Shown: positions 45,331 through 58,929, numbered from the stretch's first letter. The stretch: 64,000 bases of DNA from Crotalaria pallida (GCA_037953625.1 CM075650.1:46566206-46630205), one strand, 5' to 3'. Notes: a model not told the origin generated them from the letters alone. Numbers and translations: made by a program.

Positions 45331-45813
45331 TGTAACATCTCGAATTTTTAACTCCAAGAATAATTAGAATAATAATAAGATTGGAATAATAGTAACAATA
45401 ATAATAAGTCATAAATAGGAGTTAAAAGGGAGGTTTTAGAGTCATAAAGCATATAATAATAGGAAATTAAGAATAAAAGATTTATGACTCTAAACATGGA
45501 TTCCACCGTTGGATGTGAAGGTTAGTATGTAGGGAAGTTTGCTTTCAAATTTGAGCAAGATTTGACGGGTAACAAAGGATTTATGACATTTCAAAGTGCA
45601 AGGGATGAAAACAGGCAAGATAATCGATTACTTTAGAGAAGTAATCAATTACCTGCTCTATGTGAGGAACCAAATACTGAAGAAATTAAGGAGATAATCA
45701 ATTACTTCTTGAGTTAATCGATTACCTCATGTCATACGTGGAAAAAAATAAGTGGCTTGGGGGCCACGAATTGCCTTTTTGGGAAAGCTTCTCCAAGAAG
45801 CCATTGCACCCAC
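45331..45813 (+). mobile_element. Element J 3' LTR, first part
   Basis: Starts TGTAACATCTCG right after the polypurine tract. Motif pair at 45505-45569 (ACCGTTGGAT, degenerate second arm, spacing 55), then a TAATCGATTAC/GTAATCAATTAC cassette (45618-45735). Interrupted at 45814 by LTR I. The rest lies beyond the window. Confidence 0.8.
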
Positions 45814-47535
45814 TGTAACATCCCAAATTTTAATCCCAAATATAATTAAACTAGTAATAGGTTTAAGTAAATAGAATGATAATTACAAAGTCTTAATTGA
45901 GTGTTAAAATGAGAGGTTTAGTGTTAAAAACATTTAATAATGGAAAAATTACGAATAAATGATTTACAACTCAAACCATAAATTCCACCGTTGGATATGA
46001 AGATAAGGGTCTTCAGAAGCTTGCCTCCAAATTTGAGCAAGATTTGATGGTTAACGAAGAAGTTATAGCACGGTCAACCCAGAGTCCAAAAAAAAAATGG
46101 GTGCTTATCAGTAGGGGGCGTGCCCAGGCGCGCGGGAGCGCAGCACCGCACCAGCACCATAAATGGTGCGCCAGCCCACCCCCAAACCCCCATTTTTTCC
46201 CCTCATTCCCTTTCTCTTCCTCATTCCTTCGACCCCCCAACTTCAACCACCACCAGAGCCACCCAATCCGCCGCCGCCTCATTGGCCCTCCCTCCCTCCC
46301 CATAGATTCGTCCTCTCTCTCTCCTCTCTTGGCCCTTCTCTCTCTTTGTTTTCTCTCTCCCTCTTCCCTCTCTTTGGTCTCTCTCTCTCTTCTTTCTCTT
46401 TCCGACCGGAGCCGCCACCGTGGCTGTTGATCGACCACCACGAGCCACCACAGTCATAGCTTCTCCCTCATTTCCTTCCCCTCTCTCATCCGCGAGCTTT
46501 TTCTCTCCGCGGATCTCACCGGCGCCGTTACCGACCCGTGATCGTGTCGGGCGTGTGCCGGGTGCCCCGAAGCTCGAAGCTTTTGCCTTGGTCCAGCCTG
46601 TGATCGATTCTCGCCACCGACGTCGATCGCTGTCGACCCGTTCGTCACCCCGGGTCACTAAAGCTTCACGGATCGTTGTTCCTTCCCCGGAATTGAGGTT
46701 ATCTCTTTACTTTCGTCAACCGAGGTAAGACGGGTTGTATTACCTTTACATAGAGAGTAAATTCTAGGATGCTATAGTGGTAGCTAAGGATAGGGTAATT
46801 AAAAAGTATGTTCATGAACCTTAGCGTAGTCCCCGCTGATATAAATGGAACATTTAAAATTGTTAATGGAAACCACACCTTAGGGAAAAAAATATATGTG
46901 CTTAGAATAAGGTCCAGAACGAATGAGTGTATTTAGGATATTAAATTGGTTAATAATAAATGAAAACATAGAAAAACAAAAAATAAAACCAAGGGGAAGA
47001 ATTAAGAAAAACCAACAAATATGTGAAAGTGAGAGAATAAAAGCAATTATAATAGGTAAGGGAGTAGAATTATTAGACTAAAAGTGAGGTAAAAGAGGAA
47101 TTAAAATGCGAAGACAAATAGCATGTGCGGAGTGGTCTTAGTTAAGAGAGTTGGGATTTGAGAAAATGAAATGAAATAATAAACTAAATTCCAAATATAA
47201 ATGGAAACCGATAAAAAGAAATTGGTAAAAAGACAATAAGACAAAGAGAGAGGACGTGATAGGGAAGCTAAAGTAGATCGATGTAATAAATTAGGGAATC
47301 TAAGTAGAGTTGAATATAAACTAGAGTAATTAATAAATAGAAGAAGAAAAAGAAAAAGGAAGAGAAGAAGAAAATAGAGAAGAAAGAGAACTGGGGAAAA
47401 CCAAGAATCTAGTAACGAGTATTTAAATATATTGTACATGACCAAACCAAGTAGAGTTAGTTAAAAATGAGAATAATTAGTATAGGGAAATATGAAAAAA
47501 AGGGATAAAAAGAAAGAGAAAGGAAAAATGGCACT
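45814..47535 (+). mobile_element. LTR I, first part
   Basis: Starts TGTAACATCCCAAATTTT with no polypurine tract before it, so it is inserted in LTR J. The presumed TSD is CCCAC (45809-45813), but the right end is not in the window. Motif pair at 45987-46051 (spacing 55), GC-rich cassette 46106-46172, then a very pyrimidine-rich leader (46195-46400). Overlapping ORFs at 46013-46728 on both strands reflect this composition, not genes. Interrupted by K at 47536. Confidence 0.7.
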
Positions 47536-49726
47536 TGTGACATCCCCTATTTTCCTAACAACGATAAATAAGTTTTCATTAAAGGAGAATTTTGAGATAT
47601 TGTTTTACAAATGGTTTTCGATGAGTATTTTATTCGATTACGTAATCAATTTTCGATTTTATGGAATTTTGGTAAACAAAGGTTTTATGGAATTCAAGCA
47701 AATGATTTTGTTGAAGATTGGAGTAATTGTATTATTTGTGATTTTATTTGAGAAACGATTTTCTTTGTGCATTTTTATGGATTTAACCTGATTGATTTAA
47801 GAATCGATTTAAAAGAGTTTTGATTTCATGATGGGTTTTTATGCTTGGGAATTTAATTTACTCGTGTTGTGATTTTGTGTGCTTAAGGTTTTAATTTAGA
47901 TTTTGTTTTCCTAAATTCATGCATATGATTTTAAGATGGAAAATTATTTCCTCTAAGTTCAAAGAAATCAAAGTCCAAATCGTCTTGACCTAGAATCGTC
48001 TCTAGAAACCCTAACTAGCATCCTTGATCTTTGATCTAACCCTAATTGAGTTCTTAATCCTTGATTAAGTACTTAATCACCCTCTTAAAACCCAAACCCT
48101 CAAGGTTAGTGAGCTAATCTAGAATTTATTTTCCTTAAACCCATGATTAGGTTTTTGATTAGTACCTTAATCCTTGATTAAGCCCTAATCACTAAGGATT
48201 AGTGGACTAAACCTAGATTAATTTTCCTAATCCTACCCTAATCATGATTAGAACCTAATTAGTGCCTTAAACCTAATTAAACTAACCTAATCTACCCTAC
48301 ACCTACCAAGGCCGAATGCCTAGGTGCATTCCTTGGTCACCAAGTTGTTTCACTTGGTCTCCAAGTAGCCTTGCTTAGTCATCAAGCTAGGATGCCTTAG
48401 AGTCAAACTAATGACATCATCCCCATGACCTATGCATGACTTAAGTAAGGAAAACGGAAAAGAAATAGAAAAAAGAAGGAGGAAAACCGTGAGGGACCTA
48501 GGAGCAAGACTTGGCCTCCAAGTTTTGTGACTTAGTCCCCAAGTAGTTGCAAACAAGCCACCCATGCAAGCCCTTGATGGCAATTAGGAAAAAGTGAAGA
48601 AGAATAAAAGAAGGGGGCCAAAACCGTGTGAGGGAGAGACTGAGTTGTTTCATTATTCATTCTTCATCCTTTCTTCTTTCTCTCATCAACATAAAAAACA
48701 ACACACACAGACACCAACAAAACCGTGGGAGAGGAAGTGATCAACACACACCTCTTTAGTTTCCATTCTTTCATTTCCTTCATTTCTTCCCAAAACCAAA
48801 CACACACATGATGTTGAACACAATCAAGTTCAACACATAGAAAGAGAGAGAGAGTGTGGCCGAATAGAGGGAAGGAGAACAAACTCTACACATTTCACAT
48901 TATAAGCAAGATCAAGTCAAGTTAGTGAAGAAGAGAAAGAAAAACCATGGACCTTAGAGAGGAGAGTGGGTAAATCGTGAGGAGAGAGGAGAGAAATCAA
49001 TGAATTGGACTTGATTCTTTAAAGTCTTGATTAAGTAAGAATTTTATTTCATGATCTTAAAAGTTCTTAACCTACTTTCTTCAATTCATTTTCGGTTTTT
49101 CATGATCTCTTTCTAAAGCTTTGATTTTTGTTTGAAAAGTTAATGCATGTTTGTTTTCAAGTTAGATCTAATGTTTTCACTCTCATGCATGTTGGTTTTC
49201 AAGGAGGATCTAGTGTTTTGTTTACAAACAAGTTGATTTCTAAACTTGATCTTAAAGTTTTTGTTAAGAAAGTGTTTTCTCTCATGATCTTGAGTTTTCT
49301 TCTTGATTTCTTAAAAGTATTTTTGGAAAGAATTTGATTCTTGAGTTTTCATAAAGGATTTTTCAAAGATCTAGTATTTTTGTTTGCATGCATGTCAAAA
49401 TCTATGTTCGAACTATGATGTGTTTGATGCTTGAGTTTTGATGTTAAGATCTTTGAGAATGATTGAGTTTTCTTGGTGATTCTCTTTATGTTGGCCACGG
49501 TTTGGGCTTGATCTTTAGGTTAGAAGTTTTGATGTTGGATTTTGTTATGTGCATGTGATTATCTTGAGATTCTAAGTATGATTGGAAGTTTGATTCTTTA
49601 AGAAAACTCTTTTTAAGAAAACCATGGACAAGTCACGGTTTTGATGATGATGTGGTTAAAAGCTTGATTTTCTTTTGTTTGACTTCTTGCATGTCATGAT
49701 CTTGAGATTTGATGATGCTTTAGATG

Positions 49727-50361
49727 TGTAGGGTCTGCCGACCTGATACGGATTTAAGCCTTGTTAATAAGATCCTCTAAGGGCACTTCCCTCGGCTGAC
49801 TTAATACCAACGTCTCTCGCTCAGACTCATGGACTCCGAGCATCTCCAAAGGACCAGGCTCGGACTTGATGGAACCGAGCCTCATCATCGGTCTTCAATC
49901 CATCAGGCTGGAGACTATAGGCCGAGACATACCGTCGGCTAGCGGATAAGCTCAAACCCACCGAGGCTTCTTATCCCTTCCGCAAATCACTCCTAGATTC
50001 TCGCAACAGCCTAGACATGAGATCTTCAGCTGGTCCTATCCAGATTCTAAGAGCATAATCCTCCGATATTATCTCACAGAATCCTGGTTCAGCTCAACCC
50101 TGATACAGGGCCCAAACGGCCCATATCAGCCTCCTCCGAACCCTATAAATAGCTCACTACAGCTAGGGTTTTAGGTACGTACTCTCATCCCTAAGTTAAC
50201 ACTCTGCACACACTTGTTGACTGGGGAGAACCTGCTTTTCCCAACTGGAACTGCAGAAACACCATAAAGTCATATATTAACACTTTATCCTCTCTTGGGC
50301 TCCTGGTTCCGTAATCTTGAGCACTTAGAGGGTTAAGGACATAGTGTTCAAGGACACTACA
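49727..50361 (+). mobile_element. Solo LTR H, 635 bp (Tat-type)
   Basis: TGTAGGGTCTGCC ... GGACACTACA with perfect TSD AGATG (49722-49726, 50362-50366). TATA box TATAAATAG at 50144-50152, about 210 bases before the end. Size and layout match the LTR of element G. Confidence 0.92.
50144..50152 (+). promoter_or_regulatory. TATA box of solo LTR H
   Basis: CCCTATAAATAGCTCAC context, nearly the same as the G LTR TATA region. Confidence 0.65.
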
Positions 50362-53300
50362 AGATGAATGAATTTATGTGATGTTATGATCTTTATGTGC
50401 TAGCTACGGTTTTGCATACTTGATTGAAAAGATTAGAATTTTCTTAGGTCTAATTGATGAGTATGTGGTTTCCATGAACTTATGTTGATCTTAAGTGTTT
50501 AATGTGAAATAAAAATTATTTAGAGGCTTGTGCATGCTCACGGTTTTATGTAGAAATTGCATGCTAGGATTGTGTTTTTATTTGCTTGATGAGTCATGTG
50601 AAATTGTTGTTGGATTTGGAGTTGTTTTAGAAGTCTTGAATCTTTGAAAATGTTTTTGAAAAACCTAGCCAAGGTCACGGTTTGGACCTTAGCCTTTGAG
50701 TTAAATTTTCTTGAATGAATATGTGTTGAATTGTGTGTATGAGTGTATTTTTGATTCTCATAAAAATGAATGAATGAATAAATTTGTTGATTAAAGTTTA
50801 TGCTGAAATTGTGAATATGTGTGAATTTAACCTTGTATAAATAACATGTGTGTATGTTAAATATTCTTGAAATTTTGTCACTGTCTTAAGTATGATAAAA
50901 TGAGCCTCTCCAAATTTTTAAATTATTTTTGGAATTGATTTTCTATTTTTATAAGAGTAAACTTTATTAAAACAATTTTAAGAAAATAAGTTTTTCAGTT
51001 TAAAGAGGAACAGAATTTTCGAACTTTTACTACTCTAAATTGCTTGAAATTTTTATGGTAGCTCCTTAAACATGTCTTGTGACTCTCTGTAAAATTTGAG
51101 TTGATTTGGAGTTGGTTTGATATTTTTACCAATTGAGAAACAGTGAACCATTTGGTTCAGATTTTCCAGACTTAGTGACGCATTTAATTAAAAAAGTATG
51201 ACTTGCACAACTGCAAATAATCTGAAATTTTTATGGGATGATCTTGATTGTGTAAGGAAGATTTATACCAATTTTCATGCAATTCGGAGTTGAAACACTA
51301 TTTTTAATAATGGCATTTTTGCCTGAGGTCAGCAACAGTTCTATCTTGCTTTTTATGCAAAATCTGATCTAAAACTTGTCTTAAGATTATTCATGTAACA
51401 CCCCGATTTGGCAACTTGAAAGCTTAAAGTAAATACCTTTAAAATTAGGGCCATTTTTTTTTAAAACGCCGGTATTGCACAAGATGAGAACATGTGGATT
51501 TCCAAAACACCGTTACGATTGAAACACATGCTCTCATTTGCACAACCCTTTCAAGTTCCAAACCGAGATGTCACAGGACACCACATTTTGGAACTAGTTT
51601 TCAGAACATCAAATTAGACGTAGCCCAGTTTACTTGGTTTCCCAAAACATTTATGTTTAATAAAACTCTAGTCGGGGTACAGTAGTATAGAGTTAAGTGA
51701 CTAAGGACTTACAATGGAGTACAATGCTCTGAGGGGAGACCTAGCCTCTAGTCATACACTCTCATACCCGTAGTTCTAGCTCTGAATTTTGATGAACCCC
51801 GTTCACGGTCCGCCAGTAGGGTTGTCCTCGTCTACTGCCACAGGGATTTCTCCACCGAGTCGTCTACGAAGGTGTTCCTTCTTCCCGAACAAGCTAGATC
51901 TGGGACCTCAACCTCGTTTGCGTCTAGTTGCAGCATAATATTTTCCAGAAGGAAAATAGAAGTGCAGAAGAAGAGAAGGACAGGGGAAGAAGAGCACAAG
52001 AGAAGAGGAGAGAGTAAGCTACCCAGACAGTTATGTCGACTGTGTGGAATTACAATAGGCAAATACTAAGGAAAAACAATAAACAACATAAACAACAACA
52101 ACATCAATCTCAGACACACCTATATTCACACATAATTTTATACCTAACTTTTCACAATCACGTTCCTACAATCTTTCCTACCAACTTCCACAATTTCTTT
52201 TAATTCTTCACCGTCCACTTCCCAAACTCATCACTCATTCCATGAATCCTTTCTTGTACGCATCTTATAGTCGTAGAATTTCTCTTTTGGTGCTGGGTAT
52301 TTTATTGTATAACTCTTTAAAACATCTTTGTGCTTTATGTTTTATTATATCGGATAGCATCAATGATGAGGGGGAGACATCATTGAGCTCACACACGTCT
52401 ACATCTCCTCTGTACACCACCCAACCTAGTCGGAAGCCAACAGGAGTACAGGACCTTTACCACGCGGGCACGACAGCTGTCACACACAAGTGGTCCCAGA
52501 CCAGGAGGCTCAGCCTCAAATCATAATCATATCAAGCACGCCCTTGGCGGCAAATACAAATGCCCCGTTCCAGTCCCTCTCACTGTTGTAGATTTGCATC
52601 GAGGGGGCGACAGTATAATTTCTAGTTCGCGATGCGGAACTTACCACGGTATTAGACCCAGTCCCCACCACGTTAGTGCACCACATGTGAGATTCGTTCC
52701 GCCTAGAAATATACTCTAGACTTCTTGACGTTTCACCGTCATCGTCCTCCCCTCCTGCAATCCCCACCTGAGTATCCGCAGATACCCATAGTATCTTCCT
52801 CTCCACTACTTCGATACGACCCTCATACCTCACCGCGTCTATAAATGTCTTTTAATCTTTTAGAGTTTTTAGGATTTTAATTAACGGCTTATTTCTAACA
52901 GTCGGCTCGTCCTTGGTGCATCCCTTCAACGAAGCCCGACCACTAAACGTAGTCTGTTCCCCCTAAATCACAATAGCCTCAAGCCACACATCAATCTCAT
53001 CTCAATACTCATCAGCTCACGCTCAACGTAATCCTTTCCAGCTTCCTCGAAACTCATTCCCTCTTCTTTCTCAAAAACTCATTCGCAAAACCTTTTCAAA
53101 GAATGACTTCATAACATCCTTTCAAAAGTTTCTTTTTAAAAACTATTTTCGAAAATCATATTTTTGGGTGAGTGTTAGTGGAGGAGCAAGCTCAACTCAA
53201 CACTAAGCTTCTTCCCAAAAACATGTTTGAGGGATCGCATCTTTACTCCACAATCACATTCTCTTTCCAGTTCCAACTCTTTATCTTTTTCCTTCAATCA

Positions 53301-56300
53301 CATCGTCTTTGTCTCTTTCTCATTCATTTCTTATCACCTTCTCCTTTAGTCTTATCGCACCATCTATTTCTTTCTCAATTCCTTCTTATATCTCTCTTTC
53401 ACATCTCTTTTTCCTTTTCAGTCTCGTTTCCTTATTATTATTATTGTTTCAAATCTCAGGGTAAAATCAAACGTCTCTTAACAACTTACTTAATTTAGTT
53501 CACATACTAGGCTAACCAACAGTTCATGCATAGTAAACATCATATCATTTCAACAAACATACTAACTATAGACAACATTTCGGTCTCAGCGACTTGTAGG
53601 GATAGCCCACGACAAACAAACAAACAAACAAACACTCACTATCCCTCTTCCTCGCCTTGACGAGACCAGGTCCAACCTTTGAGATGATTGGACGCCTTAA
53701 TATGTTGCCTAATACCACGGCGTCTTAAGGGGAGCTTCTCTCTCACCTGGATGACGACACATTCGACAACGTTCCATTCCAAGGTTTCCCGTTGCTCGCT
53801 TTGCGTCGTTCCTTTCGCGTCCGACACCCGAACTAGACATTTTTCTCGTGCGTTAGAACGTTTCGATAAATCATTAATTTCGTTTTGAAAATTCTTTAGA
53901 ATAATTCCTTTCTCTTAATTTGAAAACACTCTATTTATAAAATCAATGTTTTTACACTTTAAAACAGAAAATTAAAAATCCAAGAATATAAAAGTTTAAA
54001 ACCATTCATTGAAAATCTTTCAAGACACAAAACTTTAAGATTCCAAATTAATTCGAGTTAAATCATTTATATATATACATATTATTATTATTATTTTTTT
54101 AAAACAATTTTAATTTCTTTAAAATACACACATAGATATTTCACAAATACAGTTAGCAATCAGTAGAACAAATTTCATTCAGTACACAGCAACCACACAC
54201 AATTTTCTAAGCACACACATACAAATTCACACACTTCATTCATTTAAAACCAATCAATTAAATTTTAATCCTAATAAATTAATTTAATAATTTAAATTAG
54301 TTTCTTAATTATCCTAACAAAATCGAATCAAGCATAGGGATTAAAATCATTGAGTCAACATATAAAAATTCTTTTCACACAATCAAATTAAATCATATAT
54401 ACATATTAGAACCAAAAGATAAAAAGGAAAGGCACACACATCATTTTCATCAAGCATACAACATCATGCACCTAGGACATAGCTATATTCAAGGTTATCC
54501 CGTGAAAATAATTTCCAATTACATGTATATGATTTTTGGCCGAAACATGCATACATGGTTAGCAAAGATTTAATGCACACAAAATCATGAAATCATCTCC
54601 TCTCTTATGTCCTAAAATCCGTGAGCTTACAATGGAGAAATCATCAATTTTAATTCCTAAGTTATGCCAACAATTTAAATCACATAGCATTTTAAAGATT
54701 TTCATGCATTTTCTTTTCAAAACCTAATCATGACATGCCAACACTTTTAAAACTCTTATATGCAATTAGCCTTATGATGCATGCACTCTAAATGAGAAAC
54801 AACCCTAGTTCCCTAGTTTTCTCTAGGATGACCGAATCTCATGAGGCAAGGAATACATGGTTTCCATTCATTTTCAACATGCATGAACCACCAAAGTCAA
54901 AGAAATCATGTAGGGTTTCAACACACCACATCACATACACAATAAATTCATGATTATCATTTTTCTCAAAACAAAATAAAGACTAAATTTTAACTTTATG
55001 AAAATAGCATGCATGATCCTTTTATGAAATAAAAAGCATAGGTTTTATTATTTATGGGACATGGCCGAATGGTCCTAGAACCAATTATACACACAATCAA
55101 ACACTTAAATCAATTAACATTTACACTTAAATCATTTTAAAGTTTTGATTCCTTTATATTTTTCTTAAGACCGAATTCTATATAGGAAAACATGATTTTT
55201 CCCCTTAAAGTTAACATGCATGTATTTAAAATCACTAGATCTAGTCATAAAACAAACATGCATCAAGCTTTTACAAAAAGGAGACATGGATCTTAAATAA
55301 CGAAACATGGCCGAATGGCCTTTCACACAACATCAAATACTTTATTTATTCAAGATAACTTAAACAATAACACACACAAAGAAAATGAAAATCATTTAAG
55401 AAAGATTGGTTTCAAAACCGAATGGGTCATGAAAATTGTTTTTCATGTAATTAATCAAAATTTTAGACTTTTATGTGCTTGAAATCTATAGGTCCATCAA
55501 TAAATCATACATGCAAACACAATGAAACTAACTTGATACTTTTTAAAGGCAAAACCGTCAAGGAGAAAATATGCAATTTAAAAATCAAGTTTTCAAACAC
55601 AAACACTCAAGATCACTACATACACATAACATGCAAGCCACTTAATTTCACAACACACACATCACGGTTTTAGAAGAAGGAAAGGTAAACATGCAAGGAA
55701 TCTATGTTAGTTTTCACAAAAACCTTAGTTGTTCTTTAGATCTTTAGGATTTAATTTAGAAAACATATAGATCCATCAAAGAGAAATCCAACCGAAACAT
55801 CAAGCCTAATTTAACATATTACACATTAGTCTAAAGTCCATAGAGTCCAAAATCAAAGAGATCAACATACAAGTTCACATAGAAATGAACATGCAAGAAA
55901 GAATTTAAGGTGGATCTACAAACTAAAAAGGAAAAGCTTAAACTATTACAATCTTCATCAAAATCCTCAAGTCCTACCATGAATGGTTGGTTCTCTAGCT
56001 TTCCTAGTGCATGGATCTTCAAGAATAAGGCCTGATCTACAAAGGTGAGATTTGGTTGGTCTTGGAACCTCCTTCTTCCTTCTCCCTACCCCACGACTTT
56101 TCTCTCTTGTCTAAAGTTTATGGTTGGTTTTCTTCTTTATTTTTGAGGAAGGATGTGTTTGAAGAAAGAAATCAAAAAGGTTTGGTTGAGAAGTTTGGGT
56201 TTTCATTCCTCTTTTCTCTTTTTCTCTCTCTCTCGACCATTCTCTTTTCTCTAAGGGTCCCAAGAGCTTGATGCACTCTTGGACCAAAGTGTTTAGGTTT

Positions 56301-56351
56301 GTGTTGTGGTGAAGATATATGAAGGAAATGGATGAAGGAACTATGACAAAA

Positions 56352-56360
56352 CCTATATAG
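56352..56360 (-). promoter_or_regulatory. Putative TATA box of F
   Basis: Minus strand CTATATAGG followed by a leader without long ORFs. Confidence 0.4.
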
Positions 56361-56624
56361 AAGCAAGCTCAAAATTCCAAGTGTGGCCTTAGGAATAATT
56401 CGGCCAAGTGCAACCAAGAAGGGCGATTTAGTCCTCTCCATTTTGCATGGATAAGGTTTGTAAAGTCAAGGGGACCAAATGGAATAGACTAGGCTTTTAG
56501 GGGTCACCTTAGGTTTAACTAGTAGTTGGCTTGTTGTTAGGATTTTCCTACTTAGTTAGCTTACTAGTTACCACTTAGTTGCTTGGTTCCTTACTCCCTA
56601 AGCTCTTAGAATTTTAAGTTGATG

Positions 56625-56760
56625 CACACACACAAGCATTCACACACGTAGCACACATGTAGCACACCCTTCTATATGCACACACACACGTAGCACTTCC
56701 ATGGACACACACATACACTCATACCAACCGTGGCACCTTCTCACACACACACACATGTCC
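56625..56760. repeat. (CA)n-rich microsatellite cluster
   Basis: Several short CACACA runs separated by GTAGCAC words in F. Confidence 0.8.
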
Positions 56761-57717
56761 TTTGTTTTATTTTTCTAATTACATTTTCTTAAAAGGCCTT
56801 AATTCACATAATAATCACATTGTTTCTAAGAAGCCACATTTCCATAATCATCTTCATGCATCCCACGCTCAACACATACATACAAACATGTACATTCACA
56901 TACATACTCATATTTTTATGTTCTAACTATATTTACTCAAAATCACTAATTTACAAAATAAAATAATGAAATTAAATCACACATTTCATTCACACAACAC
57001 AAATATTAAATCAAGCACTCATCACATAAAAGTTTCAAGCCAATTTATTAAATTCATTTTTCTTCAAGGTATATTTTCACGAAATTCATATCCAAAATCA
57101 CTTTCAAAACCATCTTAAAAGAAATCACCATTTAGCAAAGCATTAACAAAATCATTCACCTTCATTTTGGAAAAACGTTTTGTTTAAAAAAATCCATAAA
57201 TTACTTTCTGAAAATTTCTTATAAAACCGAATTCCAGGGTTTATTTTAACAAATTCCGTTCACGCACGTACGGGAAAAATGCGGGGTGTTACAATTCAAA
57301 CGACCTGGAAATTTTATATGATGAACTTTAGCATATGTTTGTATGTTCTGGAAATTTTGGGAACTAAACAAATTGATTTGGTATAGTTTTAGATTTTATC
57401 CTTTGTGCTTTCCCCGTAATTGAACAAAAGTTTCATTTAAATGTTTTCGACAAATATGAATTTTGTACTTCATTTCATGACTTGGCTGGATCTGTATGAT
57501 GATCGTAACGTCTTGAAATAATTGAATGAATGATTGCTTGATGATATGTTTAGACTATGCATGATTGAGTTTGCAAGATTGATTGTTTACGGTGTTTCGG
57601 TCTAGGCTATTAGTTTGAAATTATGATTTGAAAAATGTGCTATGTGCTATATGCCAAATGGTTTGTTTTAGGTGATTTATTTTAATTGAATTTTTTTGTT
57701 TAAAGTGTCTTGGAATT

Positions 57718-58237
57718 TGTCGTGTCTAGGACACGGTGTATCAGATGCACCCCTAGCTCAAAGGTATAGAGAGACCCAAGAACTAGTGGATGGACTGAGG
57801 TTAGTGTATGATTGTTTAGGTATGCTAGAGGTCCAGTTGGGACAACTAGGGTTTCCCTAATCACAGTGTGTGAAGATGTGCAATTAGGGAGAGAGAGAAC
57901 GTACCAGAGCCCCTTGTTGGAGACAGCTATTTATAGGGGTGGCATTGTACCTTGTGGGCCTGTACGGAGGGCCAGCAAGGCAGCTGACGTGTCCCATTTA
58001 GGATGTAGGATGAGTCATTCATCCTTATCCTGTAGTGGAGAATCTTATCCCTGTTGGCAAGTTAGGCTCACGCGCCCCTAGCTCGGACTCCTCGGGGGGT
58101 AAGCCCCATGTGGTCGGTCCTGAGGTCCTAGGATGGGTCCTGGGACAATCGCTCGGATTGGTATGGTGTGACCTATGAGATAGGGTAATCTGGTCGGCCG
58201 AGTATACTAAGGGTAGACCGAGGGTCGGTCTACCACA
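57718..58237 (-). mobile_element. Element G 3' LTR
   Basis: On the minus strand it begins TGTGGTAGACCGACC (58237) after the polypurine tract. The end TAGACACGACA (57718) is placed by analogy with LTR H and could shift somewhat. Minus-strand TATAAATAG is at 57935-57927. Length about 520 bp. Confidence 0.65.
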
Positions 58238-58250
58238 TAAGCCCCCTAGC
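58238..58250 (-). other. Polypurine tract of element G
   Basis: Minus strand GCTAGGGGGCTTA directly before the LTR. Confidence 0.75.
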
Positions 58251-58413
58251 TCGGTAAGACTTTTTGAGTCTTGAGCTGAGCTGAGAGTTCCTTGAAGGTG
58301 TTTCTTGAAGGTGCCGAGTCCTAGGTTCGGGGTGAAGCGATGAGTTCAGGACAGCTCATGGTGCCTCGCTGTCCCTTCGACTGACTGAGGGGACGTTTGA
58401 ATGTCCTTCTGCT

Positions 58414-58507
58414 GACACGTGTCGTTTGTGTCAGTAGCGTCATTATAACGCATGTTGCCTTTTGGGTTTTTTAAATGCTTCTTTCCACTGATTGTGCGCC
58501 ACGTGGC
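58414..58507 (+). promoter_or_regulatory. Two palindromic G-boxes upstream of the antisense gene
   Basis: GACACGTGTC (58414-58423) and GCCACGTGGC (58498-58507) are perfect 10-bp palindromes with CACGTG cores, 84 bp apart and about 430-510 bp before the antisense start. bZIP/bHLH factors bind such sites. Promoter function here is inferred. Confidence 0.5.
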
Positions 58508-58929
58508 TTTTTGGGTGGCTCAATGTGGAATTGGGCTTCTGCCAACAGGCCCATTAACTGAAACGTGGGGAGGGAAGTTTCCTTTTGAACTTCAACTACC
58601 CTTTCCACTTCCCATTTTCCTCCAAACTCTGTCTTCTGATTCCCTCTTCTTCTCTCTGCGTTTTCACCTCTTTTAGAATTTCAGATTCCTTTAACCATTC
58701 TCAAGCCATTACTACTGTCATTCTTGACACCTGCTACTTCCTCTTCATTGTGACAATCAGTTCGTGCCCATCCTCTTCTTCCAAACTCAGGTATTTTGCT
58801 CTCTGGTCCTCGTTTCTATCTTACTTCTTTTTCTGTTTTGCACTGTTCATCTTCTTAGGCTCTGGGTTTCTGGCTCTTGTTGGGTTTAGAGTTTCTTTCT
58901 GTGTTTTCTGGGTTTCCTAAGCTTTCATC
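58508..58929 (+). other. Leader region of the antisense gene
   Basis: Pyrimidine-rich, with short ORFs (58585-58920) that read as low-complexity hydrophobic peptides. No separate gene is supported. Confidence 0.5.

Larger units (their letters stand above)
51394..57293 (-). mobile_element. Element F: 5.9-kb unit with LTR-type ends
   Basis: TGTAACACCCCG ... CGGGGTGTTACA (12-bp inverted ends) with TSD ATTCA (51389-51393, 57294-57298). I find no internal direct LTR pair, so it is best read as one very long solo LTR or an internally deleted element. On the minus strand a TATA-like CTATATAGG lies about 935 bases from the 57293 end, which supports minus orientation. ORFs inside (for example 52516-52833 minus, 53172-53498 plus, 56172-56441 minus) give no recognisable domain. 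Confidence 0.75.
47536..57717 (+). mobile_element. Element K: long-LTR-like sequence hosting H and F
   Basis: Starts TGTGACATCCCC with presumed TSD GCACT (47531-47535). The right end is not seen. Own sequence: 47536-49726, 50367-51388 and 57299-57717. Themes such as CACGGTTTT and GGCCGAAT are shared with F read on the other strand, which suggests a related long-LTR family in opposite orientation. No coding domain is recognised. Three diverged repeats of about 90 bp occur at 51035-51120, 51200-51295 and 57299-57380. Confidence 0.5.

Noticed and set aside
46013..46728. Long overlapping ORFs of about 100-145 codons
   Set aside because: The strongly pyrimidine-rich LTR leader gives low-complexity proline/serine/leucine or arginine/glutamate peptides on all frames.
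52516..52833. 105-codon minus-strand ORF in F
   Set aside because: No recognisable motif and it sits in a unit with LTR-type ends. It might be leader sequence.
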